NCBI RefSeq assembly: GCF_036013955.1
Contig: NZ_CP107903.1
Location: 1,798,001-1,862,000, forward strand
Direction: 5' to 3'
Length of the DNA stretch: 64,000 nucleotides
Source: Streptomyces sp. NBC_00459
GTDB taxonomy: Bacteria > Actinomycetota > Actinomycetes > Streptomycetales > Streptomycetaceae
Within the stretch, counting starts at the first letter, position 1, and each line of letters begins with the position of its first letter. Below are positions 37,926-46,877 of this stretch, piece by piece. A program made the position numbers and the translations under genes. A model generated the notes under the pieces. It had not been told where the DNA came from. It ran no database searches and saw only the letters and a program-made list of their open reading frames with translations.

Positions 37926-38981
37926 CTACGCGAGTCCGGCGCGCTCCAGGGCGTCGGTGCCGGCACGGAGCGAGGCGAGGCGCTCGTCGAGCGTGAAGCC
38001 GGCCGGGGCGAGGGTGAGCGTGGTGACACCGGCCGCGGCATAGGCCTGCATCCGGTCGGCGATCCGGTCCACCGAGCCGAGCAGCGTCGTCTGGTCGATC
38101 AGGTCGTGCGGAATGGCCGCCGCGGCGCCTTCCTTGTCGCCGGACAAGTACTTGTCCTGGATCTCGGCGGCTTCCTTCTCGTATCCCATGCGCTGGGCGA
38201 GCTGGTTGTAGAAGTTCTGCTTGCGGCTGCCCATGCCGCCCACGTACAGGGCGGTGTACGGCCGGAAGGTGTCGGCGAGCGTCGCCACGTCCTTGTCGTC
38301 GCCGACGGCGAGCGGCAGCGTCGGGCAGACGTCGAACCCTTCGAGGGTCTTGCCGGCCTTCTCGCGCCCCGCGCGCAGGTACTGGATGGCGGTGTCCTCG
38401 ATGTGCGCGGCGGACGGGAAGATCAGCAGCGCCCCGTCGGCGATCTCGCCGGTCTGTTCGAGGTTCTTGGGACCGATCGCGGCGATGTAGAGCGGGATGT
38501 GCTCGCGCTCGGGATGCACGGTCAGCTTGATGGGCTTGCCGGGGCCGCCGGGCAGCGGCAGCGTCCAGTGCTCACCGTCGTGGGAGAGCCGCTCACGGCT
38601 CATCGCCTTGCGTACGATCTCCACGTACTCGCGGGTGCGGGAGAGCGGCTTGTCGAACTTGACGCCGTACCAGCCCTCGGAGACCTGCGGCCCCGAGACA
38701 CCGAGGCCGAGCCGGAACCGCCCACCCGAGAGCGAGTCCAGTGTCGCGGCGGTCATCGCGGTCATCGCGGGCTGCCGGGCCGGAATCTGGAAGATGGCCG
38801 AACCGACGTCGATGCGCTCGGTCTGGGCGGCGACCCAGGTGAGCACGGTGGCCGCGTCCGAGCCGTAGGCCTCGGCGGCCCAGCAGACGGCGTATCCGAG
38901 GCGGTCGGCCTCCTGCGCGACGGCCAGATTGTCCGCGTCCATTCCGGCGCCCCAGTAGCCGAGGTTGATCCCGAGCTGCAT
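37926..38981 (-). CDS. LLM-class F420-dependent oxidoreductase
   Basis: Luciferase-like monooxygenase-fold flavin/F420 oxidoreductase, 351 residues, TIM barrel. N-terminal MQLGINLGYWGAGMDADNL, AVCWAAEAYGSDAATVLTWVA (about 30-50), SAIFQIPARQPAMTAMTAATLDSLSGGRFRLGLGVSGP (about 60-97) and LYIAAIGPKNLEQTGEIADGALL (near 165) are all typical of the mycobacterial and streptomycete F420 group. Substrate unknown. A possible in-frame internal start exists, but ATG 38981 matches the family N-terminus. Divergent from the aldo/keto reductase gene. Confidence 0.9.
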   Translation of the reverse strand: MQLGINLGYWGAGMDADNLAVAQEADRLGYAVCWAAEAYGSDAATVLTWVAAQTERIDVGSAIFQIPARQPAMTAMTAATLDSLSGGRFRLGLGVSGPQVSEGWYGVKFDKPLSRTREYVEIVRKAMSRERLSHDGEHWTLPLPGGPGKPIKLTVHPEREHIPLYIAAIGPKNLEQTGEIADGALLIFPSAAHIEDTAIQYLRAGREKAGKTLEGFDVCPTLPLAVGDDKDVATLADTFRPYTALYVGGMGSRKQNFYNQLAQRMGYEKEAAEIQDKYLSGDKEGAAAAIPHDLIDQTTLLGSVDRIADRMQAYAAAGVTTLTLAPAGFTLDERLASLRAGTDALERAGLA

Positions 38982-39183
38982 GGCCGATTCCCCTTACCGA
39001 TCAGTAACGTCCCTTGTACGACCGACACTAGCGCGTCAGCCCCCGGCGGCGATGGGGCGTGGATCTCGCCGGCCCGGAGTTTGGGTCCCCCGGGGGATGG
39101 GACGGGCAGGGGCGGTGGGGGCGAGGAAACCGTTGTCCACAGGCAACCCACTTGGTCAGCTCTGGCCAGTAATCTCGGCGTTC

Positions 39184-40167
39184 ATGGAGCAGAGGCATCT
39201 CGGCCGTACCGGCCTGCGTGTGTCCCGGATCGGACTCGGCACCCTGACATGGGGCCGGGACACCGACGAGCATGACGCCGCGGCCCTGTTGAAAGCGTTC
39301 TGGGAAGCGGGCGGAACGCTCGTCGACACCGCGGACGTGTACGGCGACGGAGAGGCCGAGTATCTGCTCGGGCAGCTCATGGAGGGGCTCGTACCGCGCC
39401 GCGACCTGGTCATCTCGACCAAGGCCGGCAGCGTCCCCGACCCCGACCGCCGCGTCGACGGCTCCCGCGGCCACCTCCTCGCCGCCCTCGACGCCTCCCT
39501 CACCCGCCTCGGCACGGACTACGTCGACGTCTGGCACATCCACGCCTACGACCCCGACACCCCCCTGGAGGAAACCCTCCAGGCCCTCGACCTCGCCGTC
39601 AGCAGCGGACGCGCCCGATACGCCGGCGTCTCCAACTTCTGCGGCTGGCAGCTGGCCAAGGCGGCGACCTGGCAGCTCTCGGCACCGGGCATACGGACGC
39701 GGCTGTCCAGCACCCAGCTGGAGTACTCGCTGCTCCAGCGCGGCATCGAACGCGAGGTGCTGCCCGCCGCACTCGACCTGGGCGTCGGACTCCTGCCCTC
39801 CTCGCCGCTCGGCCGCGGCGTCCTCACGGGCAAGTACCGCAACTCGACCCCGGCGGACTCCCGGGGTGCCTCGGAGCATCTGGCGCCCTTTGTCGCCCCG
39901 TATCTCGACGACACGGCGAGCCGCATCGTGGACGCGGTGCAGACGGCGGCCGACGGACTCGCGGTGACGCCGTTGCAGGTGGCGCTCGCCTGGATCCGCG
40001 ACCGGCCCGGCGTGGCCGCCCCGATCGTCGGCGCGCGCAACGCGCAGCAGCTCACGGCCGCATTGTCAGTGGAGACCCTTAGTCTTCCTGACGAGATCTG
40101 CCGGGCGCTCGACGACGTGTCAGCACCCGTGCACCGCTATCCCGATCACGACTGGAGCACGCTGTGA
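39184..40167 (+). CDS. Aldo/keto reductase
   Basis: NADPH-dependent (beta/alpha)8 oxidoreductase, 327 residues. Catalytic tetrad residues: Asp and Tyr in LVDTADVYGDGEAEYLLG (about 44-61), Lys in VISTKAGS (near 78), His in VDVWHIHAYD (near 120). The C-terminal cofactor region IVGARNAQQL is present. ATG 39184 is the family N-terminus (MEQRHLGRTGLRVSRIGLG); upstream in-frame sequence is not conserved-looking. Its stop overlaps the GTG of the RecD2-like gene, so the two are translationally coupled. Confidence 0.92.
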   Translation: MEQRHLGRTGLRVSRIGLGTLTWGRDTDEHDAAALLKAFWEAGGTLVDTADVYGDGEAEYLLGQLMEGLVPRRDLVISTKAGSVPDPDRRVDGSRGHLLAALDASLTRLGTDYVDVWHIHAYDPDTPLEETLQALDLAVSSGRARYAGVSNFCGWQLAKAATWQLSAPGIRTRLSSTQLEYSLLQRGIEREVLPAALDLGVGLLPSSPLGRGVLTGKYRNSTPADSRGASEHLAPFVAPYLDDTASRIVDAVQTAADGLAVTPLQVALAWIRDRPGVAAPIVGARNAQQLTAALSVETLSLPDEICRALDDVSAPVHRYPDHDWSTL

Positions 40168-42449
40168 CCACGGAGCCCGACACCACGGAGGAAGCCGAGC
40201 CGGGGACCCCGGGCACCCCCGAGGAGGCCGCCCAGGACACGGCGGACGATTCGTCGACCGAGCAGACCGCGACCGCAGAAAGCACCGAGAACAGCGGTGG
40301 CGTCGCCGGGCAACTGTCCGAGGCCGAGGCCGAACTGGCCGCCCAGCGGGAGCTCCGGGAGCGGATCGAGCGGCGCAAGGCCGAGAAGAAGGGGCCGATC
40401 GCGAGCGGCACCAAGCTCAGCGGGACGGCCGCCGATCTGATGGCGGCCGTCCGGGCCGTGGAGAGCGGGGAGAAGCCCGCGGCGGCCATCGCCTTCCGCG
40501 CACCGGAGTCCCGGCCCACGTCCGGGCCCGGAACCCCTGCCGCACGACCTTCGGTCCCCCCCGCCACCTCCCCCTCCTCCGCCTTCTCGTCCACGGCCGT
40601 TCCCGCAAGGCGGCCCCAGCCCGTCGCGCCCGCCGTCGGCGACACCGCGTCCACTCCGGAAGCCGTCGAGGCCGTGCGGGGCGTACTGACCGAAGGGGGC
40701 GCGCCGGACACCCTCGCGCTCCAGGTCGTGGCGGCGCTCGGCGCCGGAGCGGACGAACAACTGCGCGCGGATCCCTGGCAGTTGCTCCAGGTCGCCGGGG
40801 TGCGGCCCGAACAGGCCGACGGGTTCGCGCGGGCCTTGCTCGGCGCCGAGTGCGGTCCGGACGACGAGCGGCGGGGCCGGGCGCTCACGGTGTGGCTGCT
40901 GGAGCAGGCCGCCGTGGCCGGACACACGGTGCTGGACGCCTCCGCCCTGACCGCCGCGCTCACGCAGCGCGGCGTGCCGGACGCGGACACCGCCGTACAG
41001 AGCGCGGTCGCGGAGGGCGAGGCCCTGGAGTTCCAGGACGCGGTCGAGGAAGCCGCACTACCCGCTGCGGGCGGACAAACCGACGAGGACGACGCTGACG
41101 ACGAGGCCGCCGAGCGCCCTGTTCGCGTGCTCATCGGGCTGGAGCGGTACGCGCTCGCCGAGGAGAGCCTCGCCGACGGGCTGGCCCGGATCGTCAACTC
41201 GCTGCCCAAGGAGGCGGCCGAGGACTGGGAGTCGTCGGCCAGGGCGTCGGGCTCCGGTTCCGCGGCCGAGTTGATCCGTGCCGTCGCCGGACACGGGCTC
41301 GTGCTGCACAGCGGCGGCGACACGGCACGCGCCGAACCGGCCGCCCTCGTCGCCGCTGCCCGTTCTCTGGGCCTGCGGGTCTGCGCGGCGGCCCACACAC
41401 CCGACGGGCGCCGCCGTTTCGCGGCACTTCTCGCGCCCGAGACCGCGCCCGAGGACGCCTCCGACGCGGTCTCGGAGCCAGGGTCGGAGTCGGACTCCGT
41501 CGTCACCGTCGCGGGACTGCTGGCCGGGGCCGAGGGGCCCGGGCGGGACGCCGAGGGGGCGTTCGAAGTCGATCTGCTGGTCGTGCTGGACGCGCCGCAG
41601 CTCGACGTGGAGAGTGCGGCCATGGTCGTGGAGTCGCTGCCGGACGGCGCCCGGCTGGTGCTGAGCGGTGATCCGGCGGTGCTGTGGTCGGCCGGACCCG
41701 GGCGGGTCTTCGCCGATCTGCTCGCCGCACGCGCGTGCCCGCACATCGTCTCGCGCACACCCGATCCCGGCCCGATCGGCGAACTCGTCTCGGGCGTCTC
41801 CGTCGGCGAGCTCACCCAGGTCGAGGCGCCGGGCAAGGAAGTCGTGATCGTCCCCGTGCGGGACGCGGGCGAGGCGGTGCACCGGACCGTGCAGCTCGTC
41901 GCGGACTCGGTGCCCAGGGCGCTCGGTGTACCGCCGGAGCAGACCCAGGTGATCACGCCGGGGCACGGCGGCGCGGCGGGCACGCGCGCGCTCAACTCCG
42001 CCCTCAAGGAGCGGCTGAACCCCGGCCCGGGCCGCTTCGGCGGCTTCGACCCGGGCGACCGGATCGCGTACTCCCCCGCGCCGGGACGGACGGTGCCCGG
42101 GCAGGTCGTCAAGGCCGACGCGGACGGGCTGCACCTGGAGTGCGGCGGCGCCCCCGTCGTCGTACCGAAGGAGCGGGTCGAGGCGAGTGTGCGGCACGGG
42201 TGGGCGCTCACCGCCCACCAGGCGGTCGGGCTGCACTGGCCGGCCGCCGTCGTGGTGCTGCCCGGGGACGCGGCCCCGTCGCTGACCCGGCCCTGGGTCT
42301 ACACCGCCTTCGGTCGCGCGGAGCGTCATCTCTCCGTGGTGCACGGCGTGGACCAGGCGCTGCCCCGCGCGGTCGCGGAGGTCCCGGCGAAGGCCCGTAC
42401 GACCCGGCTGCCGGGCCTGCTCCGGGCCCAGGTGCCGCCGACCGCCTGA
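40164..42449 (+). CDS. RecD2-like helix-hairpin-helix protein with degenerate ATPase motifs
   Basis: 761 residues. A disordered acidic/Pro-rich N-terminus (about 1-165) is followed by a helix-hairpin-helix-type region (about 170-270: DPWQLLQVAGVRPEQADGFARALLG), a winged-helix-like part and a RecD-type helicase core (about 370-740). SF1 motifs are recognisable but broken. Motif I reads HSGGDTARAE where GGPGTGKT is expected, motif II reads VVLDAPQLD for DEASM, and motif III reads SGDPAVLWSAGPG for GDPxQLPSVGPG. Motif V/VI-like WALTAHQAVGLHWPAAVVVL near 690 survives. So the fold is probably kept and ATP hydrolysis probably lost. Translationally coupled to the aldo/keto reductase. May bind DNA without unwinding. 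Confidence 0.75.
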   Translation: MTTEPDTTEEAEPGTPGTPEEAAQDTADDSSTEQTATAESTENSGGVAGQLSEAEAELAAQRELRERIERRKAEKKGPIASGTKLSGTAADLMAAVRAVESGEKPAAAIAFRAPESRPTSGPGTPAARPSVPPATSPSSAFSSTAVPARRPQPVAPAVGDTASTPEAVEAVRGVLTEGGAPDTLALQVVAALGAGADEQLRADPWQLLQVAGVRPEQADGFARALLGAECGPDDERRGRALTVWLLEQAAVAGHTVLDASALTAALTQRGVPDADTAVQSAVAEGEALEFQDAVEEAALPAAGGQTDEDDADDEAAERPVRVLIGLERYALAEESLADGLARIVNSLPKEAAEDWESSARASGSGSAAELIRAVAGHGLVLHSGGDTARAEPAALVAAARSLGLRVCAAAHTPDGRRRFAALLAPETAPEDASDAVSEPGSESDSVVTVAGLLAGAEGPGRDAEGAFEVDLLVVLDAPQLDVESAAMVVESLPDGARLVLSGDPAVLWSAGPGRVFADLLAARACPHIVSRTPDPGPIGELVSGVSVGELTQVEAPGKEVVIVPVRDAGEAVHRTVQLVADSVPRALGVPPEQTQVITPGHGGAAGTRALNSALKERLNPGPGRFGGFDPGDRIAYSPAPGRTVPGQVVKADADGLHLECGGAPVVVPKERVEASVRHGWALTAHQAVGLHWPAAVVVLPGDAAPSLTRPWVYTAFGRAERHLSVVHGVDQALPRAVAEVPAKARTTRLPGLLRAQVPPTA

Positions 42450-42478
42450 GCAGGCGGGTGAACGGGGACGAACGACAC

Positions 42479-42519
42479 AGCGGCGGTCACGGGAAGCCCT
42501 GCCTCCCATGACCGCCGCT
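42479..42519. terminator. Bidirectional terminator between the RecD2-like gene and its convergent neighbour
   Basis: 11-bp stem agcggcggtca / tgaccgccgct with a 19-nt loop containing a further small GGGA/TCCC pairing. Confidence 0.7.
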
Positions 42520-42550
42520 CTCAGGACGTCACGCCGGATTCGCCGGCCGG

Positions 42551-43273
42551 CTATCGCCGGCGATCGGCGTCCAGTGGCTCCAGGTCCTCGTCCTCGTCCA
42601 GGCCCGCTGCCACCAGGTCCGGATCGAGCTCGTCCTCCAGCAGGTCGTCGTCGTCCTCGATCACGTCGGCGTCGTCGTCGAAGACCGCGCTGACGTCGAA
42701 CCGGCAGACCACCCGCTCCGCGTCGACCTGGTCGAAGGGAGCCTCCAGCCACTCGCCGGGATCCGCCGGCTCGTCCGAGGCCGTCACCCACAGGGTGGAG
42801 TCGGCCTCCTCAAGGCCGAACTCCTTGTGCCGGGAGGCGATCTCGTCCGGCTCGAACTCGCCGAACAGGATGCCAAGAGCCCCGTGCACCGTGCCGGAGA
42901 CCTCGGCGCCCACGCCGTCGTCGTCCACGGCCTCCACCCGCTGGGCCTGCGCCAGCAGCCGTTGCGGCTCCACCACGGCGTAGTCGCGGCGGATGAGCAC
43001 ACTCAGCGCGTTCGGCTCCTCGGGGCCGGCGTACGGCGGCAGTGCGTCGTCCGTACCCGGGATCTCGAAGGGGGTGACCTCGTCATAACGGTCGTAGAGC
43101 AGCTCGTCGTACACCTCGGCGGCCGCGGCCAGCTGGTTGAACGCCTCATAGACATCGGGGTCGTCCTCCCCAGACCGGCGTTCGACCGCCGCCAGGTGGC
43201 GGTCGAGCGCGGTCTTGACCGCCTCGGCGGCGGCGCGTACCTCGGCAGCGGTGGGCTGCGCAGCATCAGACAT
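42551..43273 (-). CDS. Conserved hypothetical protein with acidic C-terminus
   Basis: 240 residues, no family function recognised. The N-terminal helix (SDAAQPTAAEVRAAAEAVKTALDRHLAAVE) and the middle (YDELLYDRYDEVTPFEIPGTDD, then NALSVLIRRDYAVVEPQRLL) look folded. The last 40 residues are almost all Asp/Glu/Leu (VIEDDDDLLEDELDPDL and on), a highly acidic tail. Start at ATG 43273 (MSDAAQP). Divergent from a 62-residue protein, sharing a 47-bp promoter gap. Streptomyces-wide conservation is my impression only. Confidence 0.7.
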   Translation of the reverse strand: MSDAAQPTAAEVRAAAEAVKTALDRHLAAVERRSGEDDPDVYEAFNQLAAAAEVYDELLYDRYDEVTPFEIPGTDDALPPYAGPEEPNALSVLIRRDYAVVEPQRLLAQAQRVEAVDDDGVGAEVSGTVHGALGILFGEFEPDEIASRHKEFGLEEADSTLWVTASDEPADPGEWLEAPFDQVDAERVVCRFDVSAVFDDDADVIEDDDDLLEDELDPDLVAAGLDEDEDLEPLDADRRR

Positions 43274-43320
43274 AGAGCAGACGCTATCCGTACCGGGCCT
43301 CTGCCCGCACAATAGATGCG

Positions 43321-43509
43321 ATGCCGGAATACGAATTTGTCGACGTGTACGTACCACGCGGGGTCACCCGCAAGGAGGCCACACGTCTGCTCACGGACCA
43401 TGCCGAGTACGGACACTGGGAGTTGGACCGCCTGAGCCTGCTCCGCGACGGCAGCCGCAAGGTGCGGTTGCGGAGGCGGATCATCCGCCAGGTACGGGCC
43501 ACGTGGTGA
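43321..43509 (+). CDS. DUF5703-family small basic protein
   Basis: 62 residues, conserved small actinobacterial protein without known function: MPEYEFVDVYVPRGVTRKEA at the start, then GHWELDRLSLLRDGSRKVRLRRR near the end. Predicted beta-alpha-beta, strongly basic C-terminus. No Shine-Dalgarno precedes the ATG, and a -10-like CACAAT/TAGATG lies within 20 nt, so a leaderless transcript is possible. A strong terminator follows. Confidence 0.75.
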   Translation: MPEYEFVDVYVPRGVTRKEATRLLTDHAEYGHWELDRLSLLRDGSRKVRLRRRIIRQVRATW

Positions 43510-43523
43510 GGTGACCGCGCGGA

Positions 43524-43561
43524 AACGGAGCGGGCCCCGCAGCTGCGGGGCCCGCTCCGTT
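43524..43561. terminator. Perfect 38-bp palindromic terminator
   Basis: A 19-bp arm aacggagcgggccccgcag is followed directly by its exact complement. It serves the small upstream gene (+) and probably the chaplin gene (-), which converge here. Confidence 0.85.
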
Positions 43562-43634
43562 CAGCACGCCGCCCGGTGACCGTGCGACGCGTTCCTCCCG
43601 TTCGTACCTTTCGTACGGAATCTCCCGTACGGAT

Positions 43635-44843
43635 CTACGCCGAGGCGCGTGCCTTGCGGTAGAGCACGGAGCCCGCGAGCAGCATGCCCGCGCCCATCGG
43701 CAGGGCAACGCCCAGCGGCAGGTCCCCACCGGTGTGCGCGAGCTGCGCGGCGGCCCGGGGCTGCGGAACCGTCGGTGCACCGTTCTGGTCGACATACGTG
43801 GGGCCGGCCGGAGGCGTCACACCGTGCGCGGTACTGGGCGGTGCGAGCGGAGACACCGGCTGGGCCGGAGTTCCCGGGTGGTGCGGAGTGACCGGGACCT
43901 GGGGAGTGACTGGGACCTGGGGAGTGACCGGGACCTGAGGAGTTCCCGGGGTTCCCGGTTGCGCGGGGCCGCCCGGAAGCTGGGGGCTTTCCGGCTGCTG
44001 CGGGTTTCCGGGCGGGGGCGGGGTCTCGTGACCGCCGCTGGGGGGCGTGCACGGCTCGTCGGTCTCCGGAGGCGGCGCCGGGTGGCCGCCGCCGCCGTGG
44101 TCCCCGGTGGTCGAGCAGTCGTTGCCCGCCACCGCGTTGCCGATGCCGATGACGTCGACGGTGTTGCCGCACAGGTTGACCGGTGCGTCGACCGGGGCCT
44201 CCACCTGGTTGCCGGACCCCACGCCCGGCGAGTCGGTGGCGTATCCGCCGGCGTGCGAGCCTTCCCAACCGTGCCAGTCGGCCCAGTCACCGGAGCCGCC
44301 GGGGCTGCCCGGGTATCCGAAGCCGCCCGGGGCGCCGGAGTCGCCGTACCAGCCCTGGCCGCCGTACCCGTCGTGACCGCCGTAGCCGCCGCCGTACCCT
44401 CCGGGTGAGCCGTGCCCGCCGTAACCGCCGTCGTCGCCGTATCCGCCGGACGAGCCGTGGCCTCCCTGGCCGCCATGACCTCCCTGGTTGCCGTGATTCC
44501 CCTGACCACCGTGGTTGCCCTGGTCGCCATGACCGCCGTGCTGGCCCTGGTCGCCGTGTCCGCCCGGGGCGCCGTGGCCGCCGCTACCCTTGCCGCCTCC
44601 GCCGTTGGCGCACTTGTTGCCCATCGCCGGGTTGAGCAGGCCGACGGCGCTCACGGTGTTGCCGCAGGCGTTGACCGGCACGCTCACCGGCGCGCTCACG
44701 GTGTTGCCGGACAGCACGCCGGGTGAGTTGGAGGCGGCGCCGTTCGCACCCGAGTCTGCGTGCGCCTGGGCGCCGCCGGCGGCGGCCATCACGCCGGTGG
44801 CGGCCGCCACGGTCATCAGGCCCTTGCGGGTGACCTCTCGCAT
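43635..44843 (-). CDS. chpC: Long chaplin with two chaplin domains and LAxTG sorting signal (ChpC-like)
   Basis: Cell-wall-anchored hydrophobic surface protein for aerial hyphae, 402 residues. Signal peptide (about 1-28), chaplin domain 1 (about 32-82: SPGVLSGNTVSAPVSVPVNACGNTVSAVGLLNPAMGNKC), a Gly-rich spacer of about 100 residues, chaplin domain 2 (SPGVGSGNQVEAPVDAPVNLCGNTVDVIGIGNAVAGNDC), a Pro/Thr-rich spacer with PQVPVTPQVPVT repeats, then sortase motif LAHTG (near 368), membrane span and basic tail. Each chaplin domain keeps two Cys. At 402 residues it is far longer than the 225-260 I recall for S. coelicolor long chaplins, because of the spacers. Start ATG 44843. Followed upstream by chpH, as in S. 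coelicolor. Confidence 0.9.
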   Translation of the reverse strand: MREVTRKGLMTVAAATGVMAAAGGAQAHADSGANGAASNSPGVLSGNTVSAPVSVPVNACGNTVSAVGLLNPAMGNKCANGGGGKGSGGHGAPGGHGDQGQHGGHGDQGNHGGQGNHGNQGGHGGQGGHGSSGGYGDDGGYGGHGSPGGYGGGYGGHDGYGGQGWYGDSGAPGGFGYPGSPGGSGDWADWHGWEGSHAGGYATDSPGVGSGNQVEAPVDAPVNLCGNTVDVIGIGNAVAGNDCSTTGDHGGGGHPAPPPETDEPCTPPSGGHETPPPPGNPQQPESPQLPGGPAQPGTPGTPQVPVTPQVPVTPQVPVTPHHPGTPAQPVSPLAPPSTAHGVTPPAGPTYVDQNGAPTVPQPRAAAQLAHTGGDLPLGVALPMGAGMLLAGSVLYRKARASA

Positions 44844-44891
44844 TGCTGCATCCCTGCCTTCACATGATGTGTCGTGAACCTTCCGGAACGA

Positions 44892-44931
44892 CCTGTCGGC
44901 CCCGGAGCGCAAGCGTTCCGGGGCCGACAGG
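44892..44931 (-). terminator. Terminator of chpH
   Basis: 19-nt arms (44892-44910 and 44913-44931) complementary except one G-U pair, 45 nt after the chpH stop on the minus strand; separates chpH from chpC transcription. Confidence 0.8.
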
Positions 44932-44976
44932 CTCAGACTCTCTGGGAGTCAGAACCTCACGAAGTGAGGTGCAGCA

Positions 44977-45210
44977 TCAGTTGTTGACGCAGGTGTTGCC
45001 GAAGGCGGGGTTCAGCAGACCGATCACGGAGATCGTGTTGCCGCAGACGTTCACCGGGACGTGAACGGGAACCTGAACAACGTTGCCGGACAGAACACCC
45101 GGGGAGTGCACGGCAGCACCCTGGGCACCCGCATCGGCGACGGCCAGGCCCGCACCCGCGAGAACCAGACCACCAGTGGCAGCCGCAGCGGCGACGACCT
45201 TCTTGATCAT
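44977..45210 (-). CDS. chpH: Short secreted chaplin (ChpH-like)
   Basis: Secreted amyloid-forming surfactant peptide of 77 residues. Sec signal MIKKVVAAAAATGGLVLAGAG ... AVA (about 1-25), then one chaplin domain: SPGVLSGNVVQVPVHVPVNV, CGNTISVIGLLNPAFGN, ending TCVNN, with the two conserved Cys. It agrees nearly residue for residue with S. coelicolor ChpH as I recall it. Strong AGGAGG 5 nt before the ATG, fitting very high expression during aerial growth. The 222-bp region upstream (45211-45432) should hold its developmental promoter and the 3' end of the peptidase gene's flank. Confidence 0.95.
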   Translation of the reverse strand: MIKKVVAAAAATGGLVLAGAGLAVADAGAQGAAVHSPGVLSGNVVQVPVHVPVNVCGNTISVIGLLNPAFGNTCVNN

Positions 45211-45432
45211 TATTCCTCCTTGTTGGCAATGCGATCCCGAGTAGCGGACCGCATCACCAGTAACGAGGAGGGGGCATTAGGGCTACGACCCTATGAGCGC
45301 ATTCACTCTTCTCAGTCAGTCACGCACATGCGGACGATTGTTGGAGTGTCGTTCAATCGGGTAATTCCGGGCGGATTCGCAGACGTTGGGAACCCGGTGG
45401 AACCCCCGGGAACACAGGCCCGGGCGCGGGAT

Positions 45433-46767
45433 TCAGGATGCCCCGATGAAGCGGTCGAGCACACGCACCCCGAACTTCAGCGCGTCGACCGGCACCCTTT
45501 CGTCAACACCGTGGAACATGCCCGCGAAGTCCAGCTCCGGCGGCAGCTTCAGCGGCGCGAAGCCGAAGCAGCGGATGCCGAGGTCCGCGAAGGACTTGGC
45601 GTCGGTGCCGGCCGAGAGCATGTAGGGCACGGCCCGGGCGATCGGGTCCTCGGCGACCAGCGCGGTCTGCATGGCGTCCACGAGCGCCCCGTCGAAGGAG
45701 GTCTCCAGTGCCTTGTCCGCGTGCACGTCCTCGCGCTTCACGTTCGGGCCGAGGATGCGGTCCAGGTCGGCGAGGAACTCCTCCTCGTAGCCGGGCAGAT
45801 ATCGGGCGTCGACGTGCGCGGTGGCCTGGCCCGGAATGACGTTGACCTTGTAACCGGCGCCCAGCTGGGTCGGGTTGGCGGTGTTCTGCAGCGAGGCGCC
45901 GATCAGCTTGGCGATACCGCCGAGCTTGGCGAGCGTCGCGTCCATGTTCTCGGGGTCCAGCTCGGTGCCCAGCGCGTCGCCGAGTTCGTCGAGGAAGTGG
46001 CGGAGCGTCTTGGTGACCCGGACGGGGAACTTGTGCCGTCCGAGGCGGCCGACGGCCTCCGACAGCTCGGTGATCGCGTTGTCCTTGTGGATCATCGAGC
46101 CGTGTCCGGCGGTGCCGTCGACGGTCAGCTTCATCCAGTGCATGCCCTTCTGGGCAGTCTCGACGAGATACAGCCGCAGGTTCTCGTTGACGGTGAAGGA
46201 GAACCCGCCGACCTCACCGATCGCCTCCGTCACGCCCTCGAACAGGTCGGGGTGCCGGTCGACGAGGTGCCGCGCGCCCCACGTACCGCCCGCCTCCTCG
46301 TCCGCGAGGAAGGCGAGGACGATGTCGCGCGGGGGCTTGCGGCCGGTGCGCAGCCGGTCGCGGACGACCGCGAGGGTCATCGCGTCCATGTCCTTCATGT
46401 CGACCGCGCCCCGGCCCCACACACATCCGTCCGCGATCTCACCCGAGAACGGGTGATGCGTCCAGTCCGCCGCGTTGGCCGGTACGACGTCGGTGTGGCC
46501 GTGGATGAGCAGCGCCGGCCGGGACCGGTCCTCGCCCTCGATGCGCGCCACGGTGGAGGCGCGCCCCTTGTGCGACTCGAAGATCTGCGGCTCCAGCCCC
46601 ACCTCGGCGAGCTTCTCGGCGACGTACTCGGCGGCCTTGCGTTCGCCCGGTCCCGAGTGGTCGCCGAAGTTGCTGGTGTCGATCTGGATGAGCTCGCGAC
46701 AGAGGTCCACGACCTCGTCCTCGCCGGTGACGCCCTTGGCCGTGTCTGTCCTGCCCGTCCCGCTCAC
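45433..46767 (-). CDS. M20-family zinc peptidase/deacylase
   Basis: Di-zinc aminoacylase/dipeptidase-like hydrolase, 444 residues. Metal ligands: His in LLIHGHTDVVPA (about 85-96), bridging Asp in WGRGAVDMKDMDA (near 120), catalytic Glu pair in FLADEEAGGTWG (near 155), and a His in the C-terminal GMFHGVDERVPVD (near 418). The dimerisation lid has TAGHGSMIHKDNAI (near 225). GTG 46767 was chosen because GGGAGGT is 6 nt upstream, rather than the GTG 15 bp earlier that overlaps that site. Substrate unknown. Divergent from the tRNA-Leu gene. Confidence 0.92.
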   Translation of the reverse strand: MSGTGRTDTAKGVTGEDEVVDLCRELIQIDTSNFGDHSGPGERKAAEYVAEKLAEVGLEPQIFESHKGRASTVARIEGEDRSRPALLIHGHTDVVPANAADWTHHPFSGEIADGCVWGRGAVDMKDMDAMTLAVVRDRLRTGRKPPRDIVLAFLADEEAGGTWGARHLVDRHPDLFEGVTEAIGEVGGFSFTVNENLRLYLVETAQKGMHWMKLTVDGTAGHGSMIHKDNAITELSEAVGRLGRHKFPVRVTKTLRHFLDELGDALGTELDPENMDATLAKLGGIAKLIGASLQNTANPTQLGAGYKVNVIPGQATAHVDARYLPGYEEEFLADLDRILGPNVKREDVHADKALETSFDGALVDAMQTALVAEDPIARAVPYMLSAGTDAKSFADLGIRCFGFAPLKLPPELDFAGMFHGVDERVPVDALKFGVRVLDRFIGAS

Positions 46768-46877
46768 GGTGCTACCTCCCACTGTTCCTGCTGGTGGTCA
46801 TCCCTCATCCTCCCCCGCCGAACCGTCGCTCCCAAAGGCCGGTCCGGGCCCGTCACACACCGTTCACGCGGCGACAG

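Noticed and set aside
44250..44590. CRISPR-like or minisatellite array inside the chaplin gene
   Set aside because: The repeats are imperfect Gly-codon triplet and nonet units within an open chaplin frame, without spacers of constant length.
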